Of a DNA stretch of 34,023 nucleotides, positions 25,603 through 32,754 are shown piece after piece. The position numbers and the translations under genes are program-made. Under the pieces are notes generated by a model. The model saw nothing but the letters and a program-made list of their open reading frames with translations, was not told the DNA's origin and did not search any database. The DNA is from an uncultured Verrucomicrobiota bacterium. Its GTDB lineage: Bacteria > Verrucomicrobiota > Verrucomicrobiia > Verrucomicrobiales > Akkermansiaceae. Position 1 is the first letter of the stretch, and each line of letters starts with the position of its first letter. The DNA lies in the NCBI GenBank assembly GCA_937867415.1, contig CALMKO010000029.1:1-34023 (forward strand). Reading direction: 5' to 3'.

Positions 25603-26910
25603 TCAGCTTTGCTTCCAATCGCCGCGCACCGGGTGGCTCATGCGCCCGTTGAGTGCTTGCGGGGTGACGATGCGGTAAGCCTTCGGATCCCAAACGACCT
25701 CGTTGCCGGATTGGATGGCGAGCACCGAGAGGTGGCTGAGCGCGTCCGAGCGCACGGCATCCCCGATGGGCCCGATGGAGGGTGTATGGTCGCGCACGGC
25801 ATCCACGAAGGCTTTGTAATAGTTATTCTGATAGGGAACCCTCTTGGCATCCGGGCCTTGTTGTAAGCGGAACCACTCCATATTGCTGGCGGCGTAACCT
25901 CCGCGGCTGAGGCTGATCCAGCCCTTGCTGCCGAAGAAGGTGGTGCCGTCGTCACACCAATTCTGCCGGTAAGTATCAATCAATGGCTTCGCGATATTCG
26001 AGCTCATGAAATGCGACTTGATTCCGCCAGCAAACTCCATGTGGACGTCCCATGAGCTGATCGTGTTGAACAACGCATCGGGGGTCTCGACGGTTCCGGT
26101 CCCGCGGATCTTGAAGGGTCCTTGCTGATCATAGTCGAGCCCCCAAATGGAGATATCTAACGGATGCGCACCCCAACCGGCGATGAAGCCGATGGCGTAG
26201 TCCGAGCAATACCACGAACCTGAACCGGTGATGCGGTCCTTGGTGCAGGGTTTCATGGGTGCCGGGCCGAGGTAGAGATCGTAGTCGAGACCTTCCGGCA
26301 CGGGGATTTCCTCCAGCGATCCGCCGCCACTTCCTTTGGGGGCCCAGATATCGATGCGTTCGATATCGCCGATGGCTCCGTTGATCACGAGTTCGATGCC
26401 GCGGCGGAGAATTTCCTGGCTGCGCTGCTGGGTGCCGTATTGGAAAATGCGATCGTGTTTCACGCAAGCGTCGAGCATCGCCTTGTTCTGGGCCAGCGTG
26501 TGACCGAGCGGTTTCTCGACATAGACATCCTTGCCGGCACGGACGGCAGCGAGGCCGATGGGGACATGCCAGTGATCTGGCGTGGCAATGATGACGGCGT
26601 CGATTTCAGGATCGGCCAGCATCTCGCGGAAGTCGTTGAAGAGCTTGGGATCGTGGCCTTGGATTTCCTTCACCTTCTGTCCGGCAGCCTCGCGGCGCTG
26701 GCGGAAGGGATCGGCAATGGCGACCGACTTGGCTCCGGGCACGGACAGGAAATTATTCAACAATCCGGATCCTTGCCCGCCCACGCCAATGTGGCCGAGG
26801 CGGATGGTGCGACCGGATGCCTCCGCCGCTGCCGCGCGACGGGAGGAAAGAATGAATGGCGCGGCGAAGGCAGCGCTGGATGTGGTGAGAAAACGGCGAC
26901 GGGTAGTCAT
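25603..26910 (-). CDS. Tat-exported Gfo/Idh/MocA-family oxidoreductase
   Basis: A 435-aa NAD(P)-dependent sugar or inositol dehydrogenase-like protein. A Tat signal opens it (TTRRRFLTTSSAAFAAPFIL), so it is exported folded with its cofactor, as in many planctomycete and verrucomicrobial homologues. The Rossmann motif is HIGVGGQGSG near residue 40; ATPDHWH and VEKPLGH (the family EKP motif) follow. The substrate is unknown but probably a glycoside or keto-sugar. The ATG at 26910 starts the Tat signal; the ORF track's 21 extra codons are translated repeat sequence. It is the last gene of a ThuA, isomerase, oxidoreductase operon. Confidence 0.9.
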   Translation of the reverse strand: MTTRRRFLTTSSAAFAAPFILSSRRAAAAEASGRTIRLGHIGVGGQGSGLLNNFLSVPGAKSVAIADPFRQRREAAGQKVKEIQGHDPKLFNDFREMLADPEIDAVIIATPDHWHVPIGLAAVRAGKDVYVEKPLGHTLAQNKAMLDACVKHDRIFQYGTQQRSQEILRRGIELVINGAIGDIERIDIWAPKGSGGGSLEEIPVPEGLDYDLYLGPAPMKPCTKDRITGSGSWYCSDYAIGFIAGWGAHPLDISIWGLDYDQQGPFKIRGTGTVETPDALFNTISSWDVHMEFAGGIKSHFMSSNIAKPLIDTYRQNWCDDGTTFFGSKGWISLSRGGYAASNMEWFRLQQGPDAKRVPYQNNYYKAFVDAVRDHTPSIGPIGDAVRSDALSHLSVLAIQSGNEVVWDPKAYRIVTPQALNGRMSHPVRGDWKQS

Positions 26911-26959
26911 GAGATTTGAGATTTGAGATTTGAGATTTGAGATTTGAGAATTGAGAATT
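26911..26959. repeat. heptanucleotide tandem repeat, 7 units
   Basis: Five copies of GAGATTT followed by two of GAGAATT (on the minus strand AAATCTC and AATTCTC). It fills the spacer between the isomerase stop (26961-26963) and the Gfo/Idh ATG, leaving only 1 nt, and replaces any ribosome binding site. Confidence 0.97.
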
Positions 26960-26960
26960 T

Positions 26961-27803
26961 TCAGACCGCCCATTGGCGGAGGCGTTCGGCGGAGACTTTG
27001 ACGGCTTCTTCGCCGGCGATTTCCAAGGTGGTGGGTCCATCGAAGCCGGTGGCGAGCAACTCCTTGACGATGGCTTCAATGCCGACGATGCCTGCACCGA
27101 GGGGGATGAGCCCCATGCCGCAGCCGAACTGGGTGCCTCGCTTGGGCAGCCATTCTTCCGGCATGTCTTTCCAGTGTACGTGCTTGATGCGCGGACCGAA
27201 GGTTTTCACGAACTCCAGCGGATCGCCACCGCCGAGCCAGGAGTTGCCGGTGTCCAGATTGATACCCACGGTGTCCTCATGGCCGAGTGCTTCGAGGATG
27301 CGGGACATGCCGTCCACGGTGTCGGTGAGGATGCCGTGGGGCTCTAACAAAAGCTCGATGCCGAAGGTTTCCGCCCAGCGGATCGGCTCGTGGAGTTTCT
27401 CGCGGATGCTGAAGAGCCGTTGCTCATCGCTGAGATGATGGCCGAAGTCGGTCTTGGGGTCGCCCTCGGTGGTGATGACTTGTTTGACGCCGAGGAAATG
27501 CGCGAGCTTGATCGCCTTGATGATTTCCGCCGTGGCGTAGCGGTCGGGCGAAGTCGGGTCTAACAAGTTTGCGTGGGCGCAGACGCTGGTGAGTGTGAGG
27601 TCGAATTCGCTGACCATGTCGAGGATGGTCGCCGGGTGGGAGTCCAGGCTGAAGGATGCGGAAAACCCGTATTCCGTGCCGAGCGTGGCACCGTCGTGGT
27701 TGTCGGTCAGATCCGCGTAGTCGAAGCCGAGCTCGCGGATGAGTTCGAATTGCCGCCGCATGGGCGAGAAGGGTTGGATGAGGGCGAAGCAGCCGATTTT
27801 CAT
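26961..27803 (-). CDS. sugar phosphate isomerase/epimerase-like TIM barrel protein
   Basis: A 280-aa protein of the xylose isomerase-like/AP-endonuclease-2 TIM-barrel superfamily, which isomerises or epimerises sugars and keto-sugars with a divalent metal. Likely metal ligands lie in ELLLEPHG (Glu), INLDTGNSW (Asp), KHVHWKDMP (His/Asp) and TTLEIAGEE (Glu). There is no signal peptide, so it is cytoplasmic. It sits 30 bp behind ThuA and 50 bp before Gfo/Idh, a grouping common in saccharide-degrading Verrucomicrobia. The substrate cannot be assigned. Confidence 0.85.
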   Translation of the reverse strand: MKIGCFALIQPFSPMRRQFELIRELGFDYADLTDNHDGATLGTEYGFSASFSLDSHPATILDMVSEFDLTLTSVCAHANLLDPTSPDRYATAEIIKAIKLAHFLGVKQVITTEGDPKTDFGHHLSDEQRLFSIREKLHEPIRWAETFGIELLLEPHGILTDTVDGMSRILEALGHEDTVGINLDTGNSWLGGGDPLEFVKTFGPRIKHVHWKDMPEEWLPKRGTQFGCGMGLIPLGAGIVGIEAIVKELLATGFDGPTTLEIAGEEAVKVSAERLRQWAV

Positions 27804-27833
27804 AAGTTTTGTTGTGGTTTGTTAGGTAAAATT

Positions 27834-28628
27834 TCAGCGCGCCATGCGTTCGGCGTCCTCTTTGGTGGATGGCCAATCCGTCGCGGGCGGGAGGGTGACC
27901 TCGCCGGTGGCAGCCCACTCGGTGCCACGCTGCAGCAGGGTCTTCCAAGCGGTGTTTTTCATGGTGGTGGTGTCATGGCCGAGGAAGAGCGCAAAGCCGC
28001 GGCCGCCGCCGGACTCGGCGGTGAAGAGGATGTTCTCCGGGATGCCGCTGCCCGCGAATGCCGGGTCCGGTGTAACGCTGGCCAGGGCTTTGGCACCGGG
28101 TGCGACGAGGATTTTCTGCCAGAATTCATCCCGGATCCAGAAGGGCGCGAGGCCTCGGGTGATGGGGGACTCCTGCGAAGTGAAGGTGACTTGATTCACA
28201 TGGATCTGGCCGTGGCCGGTGCCGTCTTTCCACGTCCCGCAGGCGAGCTTCTGAAATTCCGGCCAATCGTAAAAAACCGAGCTGCCGGCATGAATGATGA
28301 CCAGCCCGCGGCCCTTGGCGATGTGGTCCAGGAACGCCTTTCTCGTTTCGGCAGACCAGGTTTCCTGAGGAGCGCCTTCGCCGTAGGTGTTATAATTGCC
28401 GAGGATCGCCGCATAGGGGGCGAAGGCCTCGGGTTTCATGGCTCCGACGTTTTCCTCAACATCCACCTCAAAGCGCCCGGTCTCCTCCAGAGCGGCGCGG
28501 ATGGCGGGGGTGGTTTGTTTCCAGTCGTGGTTGTTCGCGCCGCTCAGGATGAGAACGCGGGCTCTCCCCGCAGCGGTGGCCATGCAGGACAGGGTGACGA
28601 TGATCAAACAGGCACGAAATGAGTTCAT
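27834..28628 (-). CDS. secreted ThuA-like protein
   Basis: A 264-aa ThuA-domain protein (class I glutamine amidotransferase-like fold) with a signal peptide (MNSFRACLIIVTLSCMATAA). Motifs: RVLILSGANNHDWKQT at the mature N-terminus, GRGLVIIHAGSSVF in the middle and FALFLGHDTTTM near the end. ThuA is linked to trehalose and other disaccharide use in rhizobia; the biochemical role is not settled. The ATG at 28628 has GGAG 5 nt upstream, the only well-placed Shine-Dalgarno I see in the window. First gene of the operon with the isomerase and Gfo/Idh. Confidence 0.88.
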   Translation of the reverse strand: MNSFRACLIIVTLSCMATAAGRARVLILSGANNHDWKQTTPAIRAALEETGRFEVDVEENVGAMKPEAFAPYAAILGNYNTYGEGAPQETWSAETRKAFLDHIAKGRGLVIIHAGSSVFYDWPEFQKLACGTWKDGTGHGQIHVNQVTFTSQESPITRGLAPFWIRDEFWQKILVAPGAKALASVTPDPAFAGSGIPENILFTAESGGGRGFALFLGHDTTTMKNTAWKTLLQRGTEWAATGEVTLPPATDWPSTKEDAERMAR

Positions 28629-28808
28629 GAATCTCCAAAACCCTACGACATCGGACAAGGGATTGCGTGCAAGTTCGGCCATTGGTAAATATTACACACC
28701 GAGAGGGGGCAAGCACCCGGAGATTTTGGGCTTAGACCTTGAGTCCGATGGCGCTTACCTCCGCTGGTGCTAGGGGAGGATTTCAAGCGTTCCCTCGGTC
28801 GATTTTCC

Positions 28809-29489
28809 TCAATTTGTCGGGGTGCCAGAAGACACTTCGCGGTTCTTGGCGCGGATGATTCTCACGGGGATGGGTTCTGCCGAGTCTTCCAGCAAGCGTC
28901 GCCGGGCCAGCAAACCGAAGCGCGCGTTCTGAGGCGGGGACCAGTCGCCACCCGCCGCCACCGCTTCAGTGGGGGTGAGTAGGGCCGCTGCGGAATGCTC
29001 AACCCATGCCGCCAGGTTCTTGAGGTCGGCTGCATTGAACCGCTGGAAAACGGGCTCCTTAAAAGTGACGATCAGGTCGCCCTCGGTGGTCGGCTCGGAA
29101 ATGAATCGGGCGTCGGACTCGGCGCACGTGGCGAGTTTTTTCCGCGCTTCTGCCAGCGGATTTTGGCAGGGCTCATCGATGATCACGCAGCTTCCTCGCT
29201 GGAAAATTACAAAACTGCGCTTTTCAGTCACATTTTCCGAACAAAATTTCACCAGATCCGCTGCCGAGGGCGCCGGGGTGGTCCCCGAAAAGGAATCGGC
29301 TCGAATGACTGACGCTGCTTCACCCGCATTCCCGGCGATCACGGCTGCCCGATGGTTGGTCTTTTTGAAGTTGCCAACCGGCAGCACAATCGTAGCCACC
29401 AGGCCGAACGCTCCCGCAAGTAGCAGGCCTGTCAGCAACGCGATCCTCGATGAAAGCGGTGTTTGAGATGCACTCTTCGGATTAATCAT
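28809..29489 (-). CDS. membrane-anchored protein of unknown function
   Basis: I do not recognise this 226-aa protein. It has a short cytoplasmic tail, one membrane helix (about residues 17-38, ALLTGLLLAGAFGLVATIVL) and an exported domain of ~185 residues with three Cys. The exported part includes KRSFVIFQRGSCVIIDEP and a C-terminal ARFGLLARRRLLED. The ATG at 29489 is preferred to the ORF track's TTG at 29495. It is divergent from the first PEP-CTERM gene across 177 bp of AT-rich DNA, so the two may share regulation; that is inference. Confidence 0.55.
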   Translation of the reverse strand: MINPKSASQTPLSSRIALLTGLLLAGAFGLVATIVLPVGNFKKTNHRAAVIAGNAGEAASVIRADSFSGTTPAPSAADLVKFCSENVTEKRSFVIFQRGSCVIIDEPCQNPLAEARKKLATCAESDARFISEPTTEGDLIVTFKEPVFQRFNAADLKNLAAWVEHSAAALLTPTEAVAAGGDWSPPQNARFGLLARRRLLEDSAEPIPVRIIRAKNREVSSGTPTN

Positions 29490-29601
29490 GAACAAATGAT
29501 CGTGTTTACTTAATCATAAAGCAATATTAAATTTATGGATTTCGGGATCAAATCTAAAATTTCAGCCGTTTTTGACGCCTTCTGAATCCGTAAGCGCGAA
29601 A

Positions 29602-29633
29602 ATGTTCAAAAATAATTGACGTTTCTTTAAAAT
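29602..29633 (+). promoter_or_regulatory. bipartite element, copy 1
   Basis: ATGTTCAAAAATA (29602-29614), 11 nt, then TTTAAAAT (29626-29633). The same two blocks with the same 11-nt gap occur before the second PEP-CTERM gene. Confidence 0.55.
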
Positions 29634-29644
29634 TTATCATTAAT
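29616..29644 (+). promoter_or_regulatory. candidate sigma-70-like promoter, PEP-CTERM gene 1
   Basis: TTGACG (29616-29621), a 17-nt spacer and ATTAAT (29639-29644), 22 nt before the ATG. The second PEP-CTERM gene has the same spacings. Confidence 0.5.
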
Positions 29645-29666
29645 AAAGCCGTAGAAAGTCATCTCC

Positions 29667-30503
29667 ATGAGTCATCCAGCAATCACCGAGCAGTCAAGAT
29701 TCTCCTTCTGGGGTGGTTTTTTGCGGCTGATCTTGCTGTGGGTGCTGCTCGCTTTGCCACAATCCACCCGGGCCGTGGCGGTGGACCGGGAGTTGGTCTT
29801 GCTGGTGGATGTCAGTAACTCAGGAGTCAGCAAATCCCAGTTCGACTCGCTGCTGGCGGGTTACTCCTCCGCCATGTCGAGCTCGCAGGTCCTGGCATCC
29901 ATCCAAGCGGGAACCCACGGCCGGATTGCGGTCTCCCTGATGCTTTACGGCGGGGCGGGTTTCCAGCAAGTCGGTATTCCTTGGATGTCGGTTGCCAATG
30001 CGGCGGATGCAGCTCAATTCACAAGTCTCGCCACCTCACTGAACAAGCCAAACGGCACGGGAAAAGCCGGGGTGGGGCAGGCCATCACGGCTGCCAGGAA
30101 CAGTTTTGGCACAGAGACCGGCGGCGTTTCCAACGGTTTCGAGAGCACGCTTCAGATCATCGACATCGCTGCGGCGGTTGAGCCCTCCCCGGGAAATGCG
30201 GCGGCTGATCTCGCTGCGCGGAACGGGGCGCTCCTTTCGGGGGTCGATCTCATCAATGTCCTCGCACTCGGAAACAAAGCTGCGGACATCGCCGCCTATT
30301 ATTCAGCCCATGTGATCGGGACCACTCTCCCTGGAGTGGTGCCTTCCTCGACGACTTCTCCTGTATTCAGCGGATCACTGAACACCGTTCTCAACAGTCA
30401 GCTGGGAAGTTCGATCACGGCGGTTCCCGAGCCTCACGCGGCGACCGGGTTCATGCTCGCTGTTTGTCTCGGGCTGTTCTGCCGCCAAAGGCGCAAATCG
30501 TGA
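29667..30503 (+). CDS. PEP-CTERM surface protein with DUF1194/vWA-like domain, copy 1
   Basis: A 278-aa exported protein. The signal peptide (about 1-36) is followed by a vWA-like domain of the DUF1194 type: ELVLLVDVSNSG (MIDAS motif DxSxS), HGRIAVSLMLYGG, VGIPWMS and LQIIDIAAAV. Where DUF1194 proteins carry a DVSGDGPNN-like block, this one has no second Asp, so the metal site is probably incomplete. The C-terminus is a PEP-CTERM sorting signal: VPEP, a hydrophobic helix, then RQRRKS, implying cleavage by an exosortase and surface attachment. No exosortase gene is in the window. By eye it is roughly half identical to the next gene. Confidence 0.85.
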   Translation: MSHPAITEQSRFSFWGGFLRLILLWVLLALPQSTRAVAVDRELVLLVDVSNSGVSKSQFDSLLAGYSSAMSSSQVLASIQAGTHGRIAVSLMLYGGAGFQQVGIPWMSVANAADAAQFTSLATSLNKPNGTGKAGVGQAITAARNSFGTETGGVSNGFESTLQIIDIAAAVEPSPGNAAADLAARNGALLSGVDLINVLALGNKAADIAAYYSAHVIGTTLPGVVPSSTTSPVFSGSLNTVLNSQLGSSITAVPEPHAATGFMLAVCLGLFCRQRRKS

Positions 30504-30518
30504 GCTTGCAGAAGCGGA

Positions 30519-30569
30519 TTCGATCGCGCGCGCGGATTTCTCGCCACCTTCGCTCGATCGGACGTTTTT
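30519..30569 (+). terminator. weak candidate terminator after PEP-CTERM gene 1
   Basis: TTCGATCG (30519-30526) pairs with CGATCGGA (30555-30562, one G-T) across a 28-nt loop and is followed by TTTTT at 30565-30569. The large loop makes this uncertain. Confidence 0.3.
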
Positions 30570-30616
30570 GAAAAAAATCATCATCTGAAAGTCGATTAGA
30601 TTTCCAATCTTTAAGA

Positions 30617-30648
30617 ATGTTCAAAAATATTTTGGAAAAGTTTAAAAT
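30617..30648 (+). promoter_or_regulatory. bipartite element, copy 2
   Basis: ATGTTCAAAAATA (30617-30629), 11 nt, then TTTAAAAT (30641-30648), identical in both blocks and in spacing to copy 1 although the flanks differ. Confidence 0.55.
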
Positions 30649-30652
30649 AATA

Positions 30653-30681
30653 TTGACCATTAACCCATCTTAATCTTTTAT
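30653..30681 (+). promoter_or_regulatory. candidate sigma-70-like promoter, PEP-CTERM gene 2
   Basis: TTGACC (30653-30658), a 17-nt spacer and TTTTAT (30676-30681), 22 nt before the ATG at 30704, the same layout as for gene 1. Confidence 0.5.
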
Positions 30682-30703
30682 CAGTTCGTAACGATTCGCC
30701 TCC

Positions 30704-31543
30704 ATGAAAACTGCATCCCCAATGTCCCCGAGTCAGCCTTCTTTCCTGCCACGCAGGGCAAGGGTGCTGCTGTGCGCCTTGTTGATGGGATTCGCACCAC
30801 AAGCCCGCGCTGAGAGGGTGGATACGGAACTGGTCCTTCTTGTTGACATTAGCCGCTCCGGATCGAACCAGACGCAGTTCAGTACCTTGATGAGCGCCTA
30901 CGCCTCGTCATTCACCAGTGCGGAGGTCTTGAATTCGATTCAATCCGGCCAATACGGCCGCATCGCCGTCTCGCTCCAGTTCTATGGAGGAGCATCGCTT
31001 CAACGGGTCGGGATTCCTTGGATGTCCATTGGAAATGCCACGGAGGCTGCGAATTTCGCGGCGCTGACCCAATCTGTCGTGAGACCGGTTTCCTCCGGAG
31101 CCTCGGCGGTGGCGCCTGCCCTCGCCGCAGCCACTCGTTCGTTCGGCACGGAAACGGGGGGCGCTTCCAACGGGTTCGAGAGCAATTTGCAGATCATCGA
31201 CGTGGTGGCCACCACGGTGCCTAACAACCGCACCACCGCCGCAGTCCGTGCAGCGGGAGACGCTGCCATCGCCTCGGGAGTCGATGTCATCAACGCCATC
31301 GCTCTGGGTGGGAGAGCCACCAGCATCGCGAACTATTTCAGAGCTAACGTGGTTGATAGCACGGTGGACGGCATTGCCCCCACGGTGGCGTCTTCCTTGA
31401 TCAACCGCACCCTGGCCCCGACCCTGACGAGCGCCATGGTTACCACCATGGAAGCTCCGCTCGCGGCGATTCCTGAGCCAGGCGTGGGACTTGGATTGAT
31501 CGTCACCACGTGTCTTGTCGTGCTCCGCCGCCGCAGAAACTAA
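30704..31543 (+). CDS. PEP-CTERM surface protein with DUF1194/vWA-like domain, copy 2
   Basis: A 279-aa paralogue of the preceding gene, with a signal peptide (about 1-36, ending ARA/ER), ELVLLVDISRSG (DxSxS), YGRIAVSLQFYGG, VGIPWMS and SFGTETGGASNGFES. The block LQIIDVVATTVPNN keeps the PNN of DUF1194 proteins but lacks the Asp of their SGDG, as in copy 1. The sorting signal is IPEP, a hydrophobic stretch and RRRRN. The two genes are a tandem duplication whose N-termini and flanks have diverged. A membrane-protein gene follows 24 bp later, suggesting an operon. Confidence 0.85.
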   Translation: MKTASPMSPSQPSFLPRRARVLLCALLMGFAPQARAERVDTELVLLVDISRSGSNQTQFSTLMSAYASSFTSAEVLNSIQSGQYGRIAVSLQFYGGASLQRVGIPWMSIGNATEAANFAALTQSVVRPVSSGASAVAPALAAATRSFGTETGGASNGFESNLQIIDVVATTVPNNRTTAAVRAAGDAAIASGVDVINAIALGGRATSIANYFRANVVDSTVDGIAPTVASSLINRTLAPTLTSAMVTTMEAPLAAIPEPGVGLGLIVTTCLVVLRRRRN

Positions 31544-31567
31544 CAAATTCTCAACGTCATCACTACC

Positions 31568-32302
31568 ATGCAAGCGAGAACCCAAGCCCGCCCGATCGAA
31601 AAACTCATGACCTATGAGCCAACTGTAGATGCTGAAGTGACGACCCAGGTCGGCCAGGAAATCCTCGAGAACCGCCTCGACCCGGGGACATGGGCCAGCG
31701 CGCTTTCGTCCAGTCAGGGGAAGCGGCAGGAAGCGCTCGCGACTTACGCCCGGCTTCGCATCCAGCAGCTCAGCGCCCACCGCCGGGTCCAGTATAAAAA
31801 GGCGAAATCCTTCGAGTCACGCCGCTTGATGAAATGCTTCGGCGTCAAAACCGTCCAGGATCTGCTGGATCGCTCGAACCCGTCCAAACAGCTGAATTAC
31901 CTGAAGCCACGCCTGTCGCTGGTATCCCTCATCACCCTCTGCATCGGTTCGGCGGGTGGAGTGGGGGCGGCGGGGCGCTTGTTCGGGGAAGATCTTCCCG
32001 CTTCGTTGGTGCCGATCCTTCCGGGCATCGCCATCGTAGCGGGCCTTCTCATGGTCGCCTTCGCCCTGATGCTTCGATTCACGCTGCCCAAACGTTGGAT
32101 CATGTTGGGGTGGAACACCGGCCTGACCTGCGCCTGCACCATGGTTTGTTTCAGCTCCCTGCTCTGCGGGGTCAAGCTCATCGCCCGGGCCGCACCGCTC
32201 GCGCCTGCTGAGGAATCGAAGCCTGCAGTGGCATTAATGGTTGCACCCGCGGCTCCGGCTCCTCAACAGTCTGCCCCAGCGCTCGCGGTCAGCAACCCGT
32301 GA
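31568..32302 (+). CDS. three-helix membrane protein of unknown function
   Basis: I do not recognise this 244-aa protein. The first ~115 residues are hydrophilic and helical (QLSAHRRVQYKKAKSFESRR), followed by three hydrophobic segments (about 118-140, 148-172 and 178-203, such as VPILPGIAIVAGLLMVAFAL) and an Ala/Pro-rich tail. The N-terminal part is predicted cytoplasmic. It lies 24 bp after the second PEP-CTERM gene, and its stop overlaps a GTG that could start the glutaredoxin, so it is probably made with both. A role in assembly or sorting of the surface proteins is only a guess. Confidence 0.55.
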   Translation: MQARTQARPIEKLMTYEPTVDAEVTTQVGQEILENRLDPGTWASALSSSQGKRQEALATYARLRIQQLSAHRRVQYKKAKSFESRRLMKCFGVKTVQDLLDRSNPSKQLNYLKPRLSLVSLITLCIGSAGGVGAAGRLFGEDLPASLVPILPGIAIVAGLLMVAFALMLRFTLPKRWIMLGWNTGLTCACTMVCFSSLLCGVKLIARAAPLAPAEESKPAVALMVAPAAPAPQQSAPALAVSNP

Positions 32303-32313
32303 GTCCCTTCGGA

Positions 32314-32559
32314 ATGAATTTACCTGTTCTCTACATCAAACGCGGTTGCCCCTGGTGCGACGAGGTTGTGGCTTATTTGAAAAAGCACCGGATCGAGGTG
32401 CGGACGCTCGTAGTCTCGGGGGATCGCGAGGCGATGCAGGAAATGGTCAACCTTTCGGGGCAGTCCAAGGCTCCGACGATGGATTGGCATGGTCATGTGC
32501 TTGCTGATTTCGGGGTGGATGAGCTGGTGCCCTTTCTCAAAAAGCACGGCATCGGCTGA
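32314..32559 (+). CDS. glutaredoxin-like protein
   Basis: An 81-aa single thioredoxin-fold protein: LPVLYIKRGCPWCDEV places the active-site CPWC near residues 12-15, and APTMDW stands where glutaredoxins have the cis-proline (TVP) loop. It would reduce disulfides or glutathionylated proteins in the cytoplasm; there is no signal peptide. The ORF track uses a GTG at 32299 that overlaps the upstream stop (GTGA), five codons earlier; either start is possible, and the overlap hints at translational coupling with the membrane protein. Confidence 0.82.
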   Translation: MNLPVLYIKRGCPWCDEVVAYLKKHRIEVRTLVVSGDREAMQEMVNLSGQSKAPTMDWHGHVLADFGVDELVPFLKKHGIG

Positions 32560-32754
32560 GCCCCGGTGCGCTCACTGCCGGAAAGGCACTTGCCCAGGAC
32601 GCTGCTGGAGATTTCTCCATGGGTGGAAGCTCGGCTGGATCGTCAAGGGCTGGAAATCGGGTAGCACATCCTTGACCTAGTGGTATGCATGTGGCAGAAA
32701 CCCCGTGTCCTGCAATCCCGCAGTGCGCATCCTGTTTTCCAATCCCGTCATTTC

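Noticed and set aside
26911-26959. CRISPR array
   Set aside because: Seven-nucleotide units with no spacers; this is a simple tandem repeat.
26911-26973. N-terminal extension of the Gfo/Idh protein in the ORF track
   Set aside because: The 21 extra residues are translated heptamer repeat and would bury the Tat signal; the ATG at 26910 is the sensible start.
27573-28622. 349-aa plus-strand ORF over ThuA and isomerase
   Set aside because: Gly/Glu-rich low-complexity composition with no domain, opposite two well-supported genes.
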